Shown piece by piece: positions 56,270 to 64,000 of a stretch of DNA of 64,000 nt; position 1 is the first letter of the stretch, and each line of letters begins with the position of its first letter. The notes below the pieces were generated by a model that ran no database searches, had not been told where the DNA came from, and saw only the letters and a program-made list of their open reading frames with translations. The stretch covers positions 4,526,001 through 4,590,000 of the forward strand of contig NZ_CP118632.1 of assembly GCF_028993615.1 (NCBI RefSeq). Direction: 5' to 3'. A program made the position numbers and the translations under genes. This stretch comes from Herbaspirillum sp. WKF16 (GTDB taxonomy: Bacteria; Pseudomonadota; Gammaproteobacteria; Burkholderiales; Burkholderiaceae_D).

Positions 56270-56449
56270 ATGAAATCCATGATCGGCTGGCTCACCGCCG
56301 CCGCCATCTCGGCCAGCCCGTGCGCCTGGGACACCAGCCAGCGCGAGCTCAACGAACGCATGAACCCGACCGCGCTGCTGTCGCAGGCCGCGCCGGCGGC
56401 GCACGCAGTCAATCCCTCAACCCCGCAGGACCCGACCCCCACTCACTGA
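56270..56449 (+). CDS. Small exported protein of 59 residues
   Basis: A good AAGGAG precedes ATG 56270. The sequence begins MKSMIGWLTAAAISASPCAW, a short signal-like segment with Cys 18, then a polar region QRELNERMNPTALLSQAAPA and a Pro/Thr-rich end. It lies 23 bases after dipZ and 11 bases before the glutathione-transferase gene, clearly within the operon. No family is recognised. The single Cys beside a thiol-redox protein gene is suggestive but unproven. Confidence 0.65.
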   Translation: MKSMIGWLTAAAISASPCAWDTSQRELNERMNPTALLSQAAPAAHAVNPSTPQDPTPTH

Positions 56450-56460
56450 AAGGAAACACC

Positions 56461-57096
56461 ATGAAACTGTATCTGAATGAAATCTCCTCGGCCACGTCGC
56501 GCGTGCGCATCGCCCTGGCGCTGAAGAACATCAGCGTGGAAACGCTGCCCGTCGCCATCCTCGGCGAGAACCCCGAGAACCGCGGCGACGACTACCTGCG
56601 CGTGAACCCGCAAGGCCTGGTGCCGGCGCTGGTGACCGATAACGGCACGCTGATCACGCAGTCGATCGCCATCATCGAATACCTGGACGAGCTGCAGCCC
56701 CATCCGCCGCTGCTGCCGCAAGGCCTGGAACAGCGCGCGCTGTCGCGCTCGGTGGCCATCGCCATCGCCGCCGAGATCCACGCGCTGGTGCCGCCGCGCA
56801 TCGCGCGCCGCCTGTCCTCGATCCCCGGCATGAGCGCCGCCGGCATCGCCGACTGGAACAATCACTGGACCGTGGAAGGCCTGCACGCCGTCAACCGCCT
56901 GCTGGAGTCGCACCGCGCCGGCCCCTTCGTGGGCGGCGAGCAGCCCTCGCTGGGCGACATCCTGCTGTTCCCGCAAGCGGTCAACGCCGAGCGCATGGGC
57001 ATCGATCTGGCGCAATGGCCGGCGCTGGCGGCGATCCATGCCCGCCTGAAAACCATCCCGGCCTTCGCCGACAACGCCCCGGCGCCGCGCAAGTAA
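56461..57096 (+). CDS. Zeta-class glutathione transferase, maleylacetoacetate-isomerase-like
   Basis: 211 residues from ATG 56461. The active-site loop SSATSRVRIALALKNI corresponds to the SSCSWRVRIAL motif of zeta-class enzymes. RVNPQGLVPALVTDNGTLIT, QSIAIIEYLDE and the C-terminal FVGGEQPSLGDILLFPQAVN are typical. It may isomerise maleylacetoacetate or conjugate glutathione. There is no tyrosine-pathway gene (hmgA, fahA) beside it, so a dedicated role in that pathway is not supported here. Confidence 0.85.
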   Translation: MKLYLNEISSATSRVRIALALKNISVETLPVAILGENPENRGDDYLRVNPQGLVPALVTDNGTLITQSIAIIEYLDELQPHPPLLPQGLEQRALSRSVAIAIAAEIHALVPPRIARRLSSIPGMSAAGIADWNNHWTVEGLHAVNRLLESHRAGPFVGGEQPSLGDILLFPQAVNAERMGIDLAQWPALAAIHARLKTIPAFADNAPAPRK

Positions 57097-57109
57097 GGCG
57101 CGCCTTCAT

Positions 57110-57147
57110 CCGGGGACGGCGCGTTCGCGTCGTCCCCGGTTGTCTTA
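57110..57147 (+). terminator. Terminator after the glutathione-transferase gene
   Basis: CCGGGGAC pairs with GTCCCCGG (inner GCG/CGC pairs extend it), followed by TTGTCTT. It closes the dipZ operon. Confidence 0.65.
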
Positions 57148-57187
57148 TAAAATCGCGGGATCATCCACCAGGCAAGCACAAGCGCAC

Positions 57188-57844
57188 ATGCCCATCACCA
57201 CCTTCCTGTTCGACCTCGACGGCACCCTGACCGATACCGACCCGCTGCACCACAAGGCCTTCAACACCATCGTCGCGCGCTGGGGCCGCAGCATCGATAT
57301 CGACTACTACAAGACCCATATCATGGGCTTTCCCAACAACCTGATCTTCGACCACCTGTTCCCCGGCATGCCGCCCGAGGAATACCTGCCGCTGGCCGAC
57401 GAGAAGGAGCGCCTGTTCCGCGCCCAGCTCGACGCCGAGATCCCGCCCACGCCCGGCATCGAGGCGCTGCTGGCGCACATCGCGCGCATCGGCGGGCGCA
57501 GCGCGGTGGTCACCAATGCGCCGCGCGCCAATGCCGAGCTGATGCTCAAGGCGCTGCGCCTGGAGGGACGTTTCGATGCGCTGGTGATTGGCGACGAACT
57601 GGCGCGCGGCAAGCCCGATCCGCTGCCCTACCTGACGGCGCTGGAGCTGCTGGGATCGAACCCGCTGGAGGCGGTCGCCTTCGAAGACTCATCCTCCGGC
57701 GTGAAGGCCGCCAGCGCGGCCGGGCTGTTCACCTTCGGCATGCTGGGCGGACTGGATGAAGAGCGGCTCAAGGCCGCCGGCGCCAGCGCGGCGATCCGCG
57801 ACTTCACCGCGCCGGCGCTGTGGGAGCGCATCGGCGCCGGCTGA
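57188..57844 (+). CDS. HAD-superfamily phosphatase, beta-phosphoglucomutase-like
   Basis: 218 residues from ATG 57188. Motif I is FLFDLDGTLTDTDPLHHKAF, motif II VVTNAPRAN, motif III Lys in ARGKPDPLPYL and motif IV VAFEDSSSGVKAASAAG. The alpha-helical cap between motifs I and II is the subfamily-I type. Such enzymes act on sugar phosphates or phosphoglycolate; the substrate cannot be read from sequence. Confidence 0.9.
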   Translation: MPITTFLFDLDGTLTDTDPLHHKAFNTIVARWGRSIDIDYYKTHIMGFPNNLIFDHLFPGMPPEEYLPLADEKERLFRAQLDAEIPPTPGIEALLAHIARIGGRSAVVTNAPRANAELMLKALRLEGRFDALVIGDELARGKPDPLPYLTALELLGSNPLEAVAFEDSSSGVKAASAAGLFTFGMLGGLDEERLKAAGASAAIRDFTAPALWERIGAG

Positions 57845-57948
57845 GGCGGCAGCAGGCGCGGCGGCGTTGACTTATGATGGTGCCCGCATCACCTCCACCA
57901 GAATAAACAATCGCCATCCCCACACACGTTCAGCTGAAAGGAAATTCC

Positions 57949-58578
57949 ATGCATCGCATCTCCCGTTGGCTCATCGGCGGCGCCCTGGCGCTGCTCGCCT
58001 GTTCCGGCGCCGCCTCGGCGCAAGGCGTCTACGACGACTGGTCGTCCGTAAAGGCGCCCGCGCCGCCGCCGCTGGCCAAGGTCACGGTCGACCCGGCCAC
58101 TACCGCGCTGCTGGTGCTGGACATCGCCAGGCAGACCTGCAACGCCGAGAGCCGCCCGCGCTGCATCGCCATGCTGCCGCGCGTGGCCAAGGTGCTGGCC
58201 TTCGCGCGCGCCAAGGGCGTGCCGGTGATCTACACCCTGGGCGCGGCCAGCAAGCCGGCCGACATCTGGCCGGAAGCGGCGATGCGCGGCGACGAGCCGC
58301 TGGTCACCGCCGGCCCGGACAAGTTCGTCAACACCGACCTGGAAAAGATGCTGCGCGAGAAGGGCATCAAGACCGTGATCTGCATCGGCGCGGCGGCCCA
58401 CGGCGCGGTGCTGCATACCGCCGCCAGCGCGGCGTTTCGCGGCTTCGACGTGCTGGTGCCGGTGGACCTGATGGCGTCCGACACCGCCTATGCCGAGCAG
58501 TACACCGCCTGGCACCTGGTCAACGCGCCGCGCCTGGGCGAGCGCATCAAGCTGACGCGGCTGGACTGGCTGAACTGA
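57949..58578 (+). CDS. Periplasmic isochorismatase-like protein without the catalytic Cys
   Basis: 209 residues with a signal peptide (LIGGALALLACSGAASAQ). The isochorismatase fold keeps the catalytic Asp 58 (LLVLDIARQ) and Lys 125 (AGPDKFVNTDL). At the usual nucleophile position the sequence reads CIGAAAHGAVLHTAASAAFR, with Ala 153 where the family has Cys. A cysteine-dependent hydrolase reaction is therefore impossible; phenazine- and EntB-type members without Cys also exist and use Asp/Lys. AAAGGAAA precedes the ATG and an intrinsic terminator follows, so it is a single gene. Confidence 0.85.
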   Translation: MHRISRWLIGGALALLACSGAASAQGVYDDWSSVKAPAPPPLAKVTVDPATTALLVLDIARQTCNAESRPRCIAMLPRVAKVLAFARAKGVPVIYTLGAASKPADIWPEAAMRGDEPLVTAGPDKFVNTDLEKMLREKGIKTVICIGAAAHGAVLHTAASAAFRGFDVLVPVDLMASDTAYAEQYTAWHLVNAPRLGERIKLTRLDWLN

Positions 58579-58602
58579 GCCGCCTGTCTCGCCTTGCCCC
58601 AG

Positions 58603-58630
58603 AAAAACGCCCGCAACTGCGGGCGTTTTT
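58603..58630 (+). terminator. Rho-independent terminator
   Basis: AAAAACGCCCGCA-ACT-GCGGGCGTTTTT, symmetrical and able to serve both the plus-strand gene before it and the minus-strand VOC gene after it. Confidence 0.9.
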
Positions 58631-58655
58631 CGTTCCTGGCCGGGCGCGGTCGCGC

Positions 58656-59027
58656 TCAGGCCGGCAGCGCCAGCACGCGGGTGCTGTCCGGGATCAGCTC
58701 GGCCGCGATTCCGCCGGGCGAGCACACCATGGCCGTGCCGCCGTCGCGCGGCGCGCGGCAGATGACGGCGCCGCTGGCCTGCAGCCGGCGGCAGGCCAGC
58801 GGTACGTCCGGCACCACGTAGGCCAGCTTGCAGCCGTTGCGCCCGCGCCCGCGGATCACCTCGACCAGGGTGGCGCCCCCGCCGGGCCCGGCCAGGTCGC
58901 TCATCGCGCACAGGCCCTGCGCCAGCTCCACATGCCGCACCACCTGCACGCCCAGCGCCTGGCGATAGAAGTCCGCCGACTTCGCCAGCACGGCCCGGGC
59001 CGGATCTTCCACATGCAATGTCTTCAC
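58656..59027 (-). CDS. VOC/glyoxalase-family protein
   Basis: 123 residues from GTG 59027, with GGAGAA upstream. The VOC fold is seen in ARAVLAKSADFYRQALGVQV, VRHVELAQGLCAMSDLAG and the end MVCSPGGIAAELI. One copy of the ~120-residue module is normal. It begins 29 bases after the dehydrogenase gene on the same strand, so they form an operon. Members include glyoxalases, dioxygenases and resistance proteins; the reaction is not identifiable. Confidence 0.82.
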   Translation of the reverse strand: MKTLHVEDPARAVLAKSADFYRQALGVQVVRHVELAQGLCAMSDLAGPGGGATLVEVIRGRGRNGCKLAYVVPDVPLACRRLQASGAVICRAPRDGGTAMVCSPGGIAAELIPDSTRVLALPA

Positions 59028-59056
59028 GTCGTTCTCCGAAGGTGGGTGGGCTGCGC

Positions 59057-60448
59057 TCAGCCCACGGTCTTGGCCCACACCGCCTGGGCATTGGTGAATT
59101 CGCGCAGGCCGAAGTGCGACAGCTCGCGGCCGTAGCCGCTCTTCTTCACGCCGCCCACCGGGATGCGCGCGTTGCTGGCCGGATAGCCGTTGATGAAGAC
59201 GCCGCCGGTGTCGAGCCGGCGCGCGATGCTTTGGGCGCGCGCCAGGTCCGAGGTCCACAGGCTGCCGCCCAGGCCGTAGTCGCTGGCGTTGGCCAGCGCG
59301 ATGGCGTGCTCGGCGTTGTCGGCGACCGTGATGGCGGCAACCGGGCCGAAGGTTTCCTCGTCGAAGGCGGCCATGCCGGGCGCAACATCGGCCAGCACGG
59401 TGGGCGCGTAGTAGTTGCCGGGGCCGTCCACCTTGTGGCCGCCCAGCAGCAGCGTGGCGCCGGCGGCGACGGTGCGCTCCACCTGTCCGTGCAGCTCGTC
59501 GCGCAGGTCGGCGCGCGCCATGGGGCCGATGGTGCTGGCGGCGTCCAGCGGGTCGCCGGCCCGCACGCGGCGCGCGGCCTCGACGAACCTGCGGGTGAAT
59601 TCCTCGGCGATGGGGCGTTCCAGGATGAAGCGCTTGGCCGCCAGGCAGACCTGCCCGGCATTCTGGAAGCGCGCCTCGATGGCGGCCGCCACCGCCAGCT
59701 CGATGTTGGCGTCGGCCAGCACCACGAAGGCGTCGGCCCCGCCCAGTTCCAGCAGGCTCTTCTTGAGCGCGCGGCCGGCCAGCGCGGCCACGGCGGCGCC
59801 GGCGCGCATGCTGCCGGTCAGGGTCACGGCGGCCACGCGCGGATCGTCGATGACGCCGGCCACGGTGTCGTTGCCGGCGTTCAGGTTGGCGAACAGGCCC
59901 TTGGGGAAACCGGCGTCCTCATAGGCGCGCTGCAGCGCGAAGGCCGAGCCCATGACGTTGGGCGCGTGCTTGAGGATGAAGCCGTTGCCCGACAACATGA
60001 TCGGCCCCGAGGCGCGGATCACCTGCCACAGCGGGAAGTTCCAGGGCATCACGCCGAGGATGGAGCCGATCGGCAGGTAGGACACGTGCACGCGGTCGGC
60101 GCTGCCCTCGATGGCCACCGGCTCGTCGGCCAGGATGGCGGGGCCGTTGTCGGCGATCCAGTCCAGCGTGGCGGCGCACTTCTCGACCTCGCCGCGGGCC
60201 GCGCCCAAGGTCTTGCCCATCTCAGCGGTGATCAGCGCGGCCAGCTCGCCGGCGCGCTCGCGCAGCGTGGCCGAGAGGCGACGGTAGGCGGCCACGCGCT
60301 GGATCATGGGCGTGGCGCGCCACAGTCGCTGGGCCGCGGCATTGTCGCGCAGCATGTGCTCGACTTCAGCCGGCGTTTGGAAAGGGTACTCGGCGATGAA
60401 TTCGCCGGTGGCGGGATTGCGCGAAACTGCGGTATTGAGAGTGGACAT
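59057..60448 (-). CDS. NAD(P)-dependent succinate-semialdehyde-type aldehyde dehydrogenase
   Basis: 463 residues. The catalytic Cys is 268 (FQNAGQVCLAAKRF) and the general-base Glu 234 (SLLELGGADAFVV). PWNFPLWQVIRASGPIMLSG is the cofactor and active-site lining, and the C terminus has PVGGVKKSGYGRELS. It is closest to YneI/Sad-type semialdehyde dehydrogenases. It has the VOC gene behind it and an XRE/MmyB regulator gene ahead, the probable controller. A role in the last xylose step is unlikely given the 28 kb separation. Confidence 0.9.
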   Translation of the reverse strand: MSTLNTAVSRNPATGEFIAEYPFQTPAEVEHMLRDNAAAQRLWRATPMIQRVAAYRRLSATLRERAGELAALITAEMGKTLGAARGEVEKCAATLDWIADNGPAILADEPVAIEGSADRVHVSYLPIGSILGVMPWNFPLWQVIRASGPIMLSGNGFILKHAPNVMGSAFALQRAYEDAGFPKGLFANLNAGNDTVAGVIDDPRVAAVTLTGSMRAGAAVAALAGRALKKSLLELGGADAFVVLADANIELAVAAAIEARFQNAGQVCLAAKRFILERPIAEEFTRRFVEAARRVRAGDPLDAASTIGPMARADLRDELHGQVERTVAAGATLLLGGHKVDGPGNYYAPTVLADVAPGMAAFDEETFGPVAAITVADNAEHAIALANASDYGLGGSLWTSDLARAQSIARRLDTGGVFINGYPASNARIPVGGVKKSGYGRELSHFGLREFTNAQAVWAKTVG

Positions 60449-60541
60449 GCTTGCCTCCAGGACGGTGAATGACAGTGGAAATGAATTGCACTGGTGTCAC
60501 TGTAGGCAAATCGGCTGGGGTCAATAAGGCGTCTTGTTATC

Positions 60542-61348
60542 CTATGACTGCGAGTCCCCGGCAGCCGGCCTGGGAATGTAGGTGACCAGCGACAGGTCGG
60601 GCCTGCCGGCCGGCGTCAAGGCCACGTAGTGAAATTCGATGTGGCCGCCGGCGGGGTGGCGCAGGCGCTTCTCGCCTTCGTCGAAGCCCTTGACATGGGT
60701 TTCCTGCCACCAGCCGGCGAACTCGGGACTGAGCCGCGCCAGCTCGGCCACCAGGTCGTCGAAGGGTTGCTTGTCGCGGGCCTGGGCGCGGGCGGCGCGA
60801 AACATCGAGATGGTGCCGCGCGCCATCTGCTCCCAATCCAGGATCAGGGTGCGATAGGGCTGGTAGAGGAACAGCAGGCGCAGCGTGTTGCGCTCGTGCG
60901 GCTGCAGCGCGCCGTAGTCGACGAAGAGCTCGCAGATCGGGTCGTTCCAGGCCAGGATGTCGAGCCGGGTGTTGCGGATGTAGGCCGGCATGGAGATGGC
61001 GCGCACCAGCATGTCCAGCCCTTCGCTGACCTCGCCGCCGGCGGCCACCGTGGCCGCCTCGCGCGAGGACAGGGCGAACAGGTGGTCGGACTCGACCTGG
61101 TTGAGCCGGAACACGCCGGCGATGCGGCGCAGGGCGTCGGCCGAGGGCTGGATGTCGCGGCCCTGCTCCAGCCAGGTGTACCAGCTGACGCTGACGCCGG
61201 CCAGCAGCGCGACTTCCTCGCGTCGCAATCCCGGCGTACGGCGCGGGCCCTGCGGCAGGTTGAAATCGGCCGGGCGCAGCTTGGCGCGCTGGCCGGAAAG
61301 GAAGGCGCCCAGTTCGCGCCGTTCTTCGGTGGTCGGTCTTCTTGGCAT
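60542..61348 (-). CDS. XRE-type regulator with MmyB-like ligand domain
   Basis: 268 residues from ATG 61348. The N-terminal helix-turn-helix has LRREEVALLAGVSVSWYTWL and QPSADALRRIAGVFRLN. The C-terminal domain (~110-260) with RLDILAWNDPICELFVDYGA, NTLRLLFLYQPYR and GHIEFHYVALTPAGRPDLSL is the MmyB-like ligand-binding domain seen in many actinobacterial and proteobacterial regulators. The dehydrogenase gene is 93 bases downstream and is its likely target. Confidence 0.9.
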   Translation of the reverse strand: MPRRPTTEERRELGAFLSGQRAKLRPADFNLPQGPRRTPGLRREEVALLAGVSVSWYTWLEQGRDIQPSADALRRIAGVFRLNQVESDHLFALSSREAATVAAGGEVSEGLDMLVRAISMPAYIRNTRLDILAWNDPICELFVDYGALQPHERNTLRLLFLYQPYRTLILDWEQMARGTISMFRAARAQARDKQPFDDLVAELARLSPEFAGWWQETHVKGFDEGEKRLRHPAGGHIEFHYVALTPAGRPDLSLVTYIPRPAAGDSQS

Positions 61349-61443
61349 GGCAGCGGCAGGCGCCGGTGGGTGGCAAACCGCGCCATCGTCGGCCAAAGTC
61401 CCGGCCTTGTCAAACCGCCCGCGGCCTGCGGCGCCCGCGCGCT

Positions 61444-63141
61444 TCAGGCCGCGACCGCCTCATGGAATTGCCTGACGACAAAGCCGTAGAGCTGCGGCTC
61501 GGCCAGCGGCCGGCTGTAGTAGTAGCCCTGGATCTCGTCGCAGTCCAGGCGCTTGAGCCACTCGCGCTGGTCGAAGGTTTCCACGCCCTCGGCGATGACG
61601 TTGATGCCCATCGTGTGGCCCAGGCCGATCACGGCCTGGACGATGGCGGCGTCGTGCGAATTGGGCTTGAGCTGGCGTACGAAGGACTGGTCGATCTTGA
61701 GCTTGTCGATCGGGAAGCGCTTCAGGTAGGACAGGCTGGAGTAGCCGGTGCCGAAGTCGTCGATGGACAGCTTCACGCCCAGCGCGCGCAGCTTGTGCAG
61801 CAGCTCGATGGCGGCCTCGGTCTGCTCCATCACGGCGCCTTCGGTGATCTCCAGCTCCAGGCTGGCGGGGTTGATGCCGGTGCGGCGCAGCAGCGCCTCG
61901 ATCTTGCGGTAGAACTCCGGATGGCGGAACTGGCGCGCCGAGATGTTGACGGCCACAACGAAGTCGCGTCCGGTCACTTCGCGCAGCGCGATGATCTGGG
62001 CGCAGGCGCGCTCCAGCACCCATTCGCCGATGGCGATCACCAGCCCCGACTCCTCGGCGATGGGGATGAACTCGCCCGGCGACACCAGCGCGCCGTCGCG
62101 GCGCCAGCGCACCAGCGCCTCGAAGCCGACCAGCTCGCCGTCGGCCAGGCGCTGCTGCGGCTGGAAGTGCAGCTCCAGCTCGTCGCGCTCCACCGCGTAC
62201 ATCAGTTGCGCCTCGAGGTCGACGCGCCGTTCGGTCTCGGCGTTGAGTTCCTCCGAATACGCCACCAGCGTGTTGCCGCCCAGCGCGCGCGCCGATTGCA
62301 GCGCGGCGTCGGCGTTGCGCAACAGCGCGGCCGGTTCGCTGCCGTGGCGCGGATACTCGGCCGCGCCCAGGCTCAGGTTGGAGAACACTTCATGCGTGCG
62401 GCCGCTGAAAGGACGTTGCATCTCGGCCTGCAGCGCCATCAGGGCGCGCGCGAAGGCCGGCGAATGCACGGTGTGGCGGTACAGGATCACGAAGTTGGCG
62501 CCGTCCAGGCGGAACACTTCCCCCTGGTGCGCCGCGGCCAGCGTGCGCAGGCGGCCGGCGATGTCGATCATCATCTGGTCGGCGAACTCGTGGCCGTAGG
62601 CGCCGATGACGCGCTCGAAGCGGTCGACGCTGCCCAGCACCACGACGTGGCCGCGGCCGCGCAGGCGCTGCAGGCGATGCTCCAGGGAGCGGCGATGGCC
62701 CAGCCCGGTCAGCGGATCGTGCGCGGCCTGGTGCGCCAGCGCGTCCTCGGAGCGGAAGCGCGCCCAGATGTGGTACATCATGAACAGCGCCGTCATCAGC
62801 GCCAGCAGGTTGAACCAGTGCACCAGGCGGGCGATGCGGTTGATGTTGACGTCCACCATGCCGCCTTCGCGCAGCAGCTCGGTGACGTCGCGCATGTTCT
62901 CCGCCGACAGGCCCCAATGCACCAGCGGCTCGGCGGCGCTGCGGATGTTTTCCACCGTCTGCTGCATGAAGATGGACAGGCCGATGCCGCAGGCGATGAC
63001 CACCGTGAGCAACAGGTAGATCGGCCAGCGCGTGTGCCGCACCAGCATCTGCCGCACCCGCTCGTCCCAGTCCTGCGGCAGGCGCGAACGCACGCTGTGT
63101 TTCCAGCCGCGCTGCGCGGGCCGTTGCAAAAGGTTTTCCAT
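61444..63141 (-). CDS. Membrane GGDEF(degenerate)-EAL phosphodiesterase
   Basis: 565 residues from ATG 63141 (GGGGA upstream); ATG 63156 is an in-frame alternative. Helices lie near residues 40-60 and 105-122 with a short periplasmic loop between. The GGDEF domain is inactive by sequence: RLDGANFVILY replaces RxGGDEF. The EAL domain is complete (FEALVRWRRDG, NISARQFRHPE, LEITEGAV, DDFGTGYSSLSYLKRFPIDK, IAEGVET). It should hydrolyse c-di-GMP. It follows a receiver-only protein gene by 21 bases and may be controlled by that phosphorelay. Confidence 0.9.
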   Translation of the reverse strand: MENLLQRPAQRGWKHSVRSRLPQDWDERVRQMLVRHTRWPIYLLLTVVIACGIGLSIFMQQTVENIRSAAEPLVHWGLSAENMRDVTELLREGGMVDVNINRIARLVHWFNLLALMTALFMMYHIWARFRSEDALAHQAAHDPLTGLGHRRSLEHRLQRLRGRGHVVVLGSVDRFERVIGAYGHEFADQMMIDIAGRLRTLAAAHQGEVFRLDGANFVILYRHTVHSPAFARALMALQAEMQRPFSGRTHEVFSNLSLGAAEYPRHGSEPAALLRNADAALQSARALGGNTLVAYSEELNAETERRVDLEAQLMYAVERDELELHFQPQQRLADGELVGFEALVRWRRDGALVSPGEFIPIAEESGLVIAIGEWVLERACAQIIALREVTGRDFVVAVNISARQFRHPEFYRKIEALLRRTGINPASLELEITEGAVMEQTEAAIELLHKLRALGVKLSIDDFGTGYSSLSYLKRFPIDKLKIDQSFVRQLKPNSHDAAIVQAVIGLGHTMGINVIAEGVETFDQREWLKRLDCDEIQGYYYSRPLAEPQLYGFVVRQFHEAVAA

Positions 63142-63162
63142 CGCGCATTTCCCCATGGCTTG

Positions 63163-63534
63163 TCAGGGCTGTGCCAGCACCTGCTCGATCCGGTTGACCA
63201 TCTCATTGCCGTCGAAGGGCTTGCCCATGAAGCTGGCGTTGCCAGCGGCCATGGCGCGTCCCTGCAGCGCCGCCGACGGGTAGGCCGTGACCACGATCAC
63301 CGGCGTGGCCAGGCGCCGGCGGCGCAGGTATTCCAGCAGCTCGATGCCGCTCATGCCCGGCATCTGGACGTCGGTGATGATGCAGTCGGCGCCGTCGAAA
63401 CCCTGCGCGGCGACGAACTCATCGGCCGACGCGTAGCTCTCCACCGCGATGCCGATCGAGCGCACCAGCGCCGAGAGGGCATCCCGCATCGAACCGTCGT
63501 CATCCACTACTGCGATCTTGCTTGTCTTTGTCAC
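63163..63534 (-). CDS. Single-domain FixJ-type response regulator (receiver only)
   Basis: 123 residues starting at GTG 63534, with AAAGGAAA upstream. Receiver motifs: IAVVDDDGSMRDALSALV, phosphoacceptor Asp in CIITDVQMPGMSG, Thr in VVTAYPSA and Lys in MGKPFDG. There is no output domain. It is located between a FixJ-type DNA-binding regulator and the EAL gene on the same strand, so it may act as a phosphate shuttle or on the phosphodiesterase by contact. Confidence 0.9.
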   Translation of the reverse strand: MTKTSKIAVVDDDGSMRDALSALVRSIGIAVESYASADEFVAAQGFDGADCIITDVQMPGMSGIELLEYLRRRRLATPVIVVTAYPSAALQGRAMAAGNASFMGKPFDGNEMVNRIEQVLAQP

Positions 63535-63761
63535 TGCGTTTCCTTTGGCGATGCCGGCCGGGCGTGGTCCCGGTCGACTATTCTGGCTTGCAGGTTAGCA
63601 ATCGGCGCGCGGGCCGGGAATCATACGTTGGTATGAGGGCAAAGATAGCGCCGCGAAAAGCGCCTGAAATGGGGGGAAATAAGGAAGAAATAAGGGAGGA
63701 ATGGCGAGAATCGGGGCGGCAGGACGGGGCGATGCAGACCGCCCTGTTGCCGCCCGACAAC

Positions 63762-64000
63762 TCAGGCGCGCGGCTTGGAACCGGCTTGCTCCAGCGCCTG
63801 GGTCATGCGCACCAGATCGGCGAAGGTCTTGGCCTGCATCTTCTTCATCGCGTTGCCGCGGTGGATCTTGACGGTGACTTCGCTGGTGCCGAGCTCGCCG
63901 GCGATCTGCTTGTTGAGCAGGCCGCTGGCGGCCAGCCACATGACCTCGGTCTCGCGCGGGGTCAGGCTGGCGTAGCGCGCCTGCAGGCCGGAACTGGCCT
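63762..64000 (-). CDS. C-terminal part of a FixJ/LuxR-type response regulator (partial)
   Basis: 79 residues, running off the right edge. The LuxR-type helix-turn-helix is complete: [57 protein letters not shown], then a short tail and TGA at 63762-63764. The lost N terminus is presumably a receiver. It stands 227 bases upstream of the receiver-only gene on the same strand. Confidence 0.88.
   Translation of the reverse strand, partial: ASSGLQARYASLTPRETEVMWLAASGLLNKQIAGELGTSEVTVKIHRGNAMKKMQAKTFADLVRMTQALEQAGSKPRA

Noticed and set aside
59057..60448. Aldehyde dehydrogenase as the missing last Weimberg enzyme
   Set aside because: It is ~28 kb from the xyl operon, adjacent to its own regulator and a VOC gene, and of the succinate-semialdehyde type.

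Overview
The window is GC-rich DNA from a beta-proteobacterium, most likely Burkholderiales/Oxalobacteraceae and Herbaspirillum-like. The reasons are the many Burkholderiales-type regulators, a DUF4148 protein, an oxidative D-xylose operon with a family-B (XylFGH) transporter, several TonB-dependent receptors, and intergenic hairpin repeats typical of this order. The taxon is inferred from gene content only. No tRNA, rRNA, CRISPR array or prophage was seen.

1-14 kb (accessory-looking, by eye less GC-rich at third codon positions than the rest). It opens with the tail of an RND outer-membrane factor, then an OmpR-type two-component system, a DUF4148 protein and a COG4705 membrane protein that has a PmrA/QseB-like box in front of it. 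Next is an iron island: a siderophore receptor, a gene fusing an ECF sigma factor to its FecR regulator, and a receptor with an STN signalling domain. Fur-like boxes lie between the divergent genes. A decayed piuC abuts the left end of an IS21-family element. TetR, HxlR, isochorismatase-fold, AraC and SGNH-hydrolase genes follow.

15-35 kb. An MHYT hybrid histidine kinase overlaps an HD-GYP response regulator (c-di-GMP output). A leuC-leuD-MFS operon with a divergent LysR gene looks catabolic. The xyl operon (xylF-xylG-xylH-xylB-xylD-lactonase) runs leftward, with xylR and an aldose epimerase running rightward. These genes import xylose and oxidise it to 2-keto-3-deoxy-xylonate; the enzymes for later steps are not in the window.

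35-49 kb. Contents are a GGDEF-EAL protein behind a structured leader with an intrinsic terminator, a YddG-like exporter, a heme-type TonB receptor with a Fur-like box followed by an EF-hand lipoprotein and a DUF2271 protein, a siderophore-interacting reductase divergent from a MarR gene, an AI-2E family permease with a long extra C-terminal domain, a DUF2059-TonB_C fusion, a deletion scar joining remnants of doxX and lysR, a 23-residue hydrophobic peptide gene, and a Tat-exported epoxide-hydrolase-like protein.

49.5-52 kb. A tandem array of five complete 468-492 bp units plus a partial sixth carries no credible gene. Each unit contains several hairpins, one of which differs between units by paired compensatory changes.

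52-64 kb. An EnvZ/OmpR-type system diverges from dipZ with repeated TTTGTAC..CAATGTA sites between them. Then come a small exported protein, a zeta-type glutathione transferase, a HAD phosphatase, a periplasmic isochorismatase-like protein without its cysteine, a VOC protein, a semialdehyde dehydrogenase, an XRE/MmyB regulator, a GGDEF(degenerate)-EAL protein with a single-domain receiver, and the end of a FixJ-type regulator cut by the window edge.
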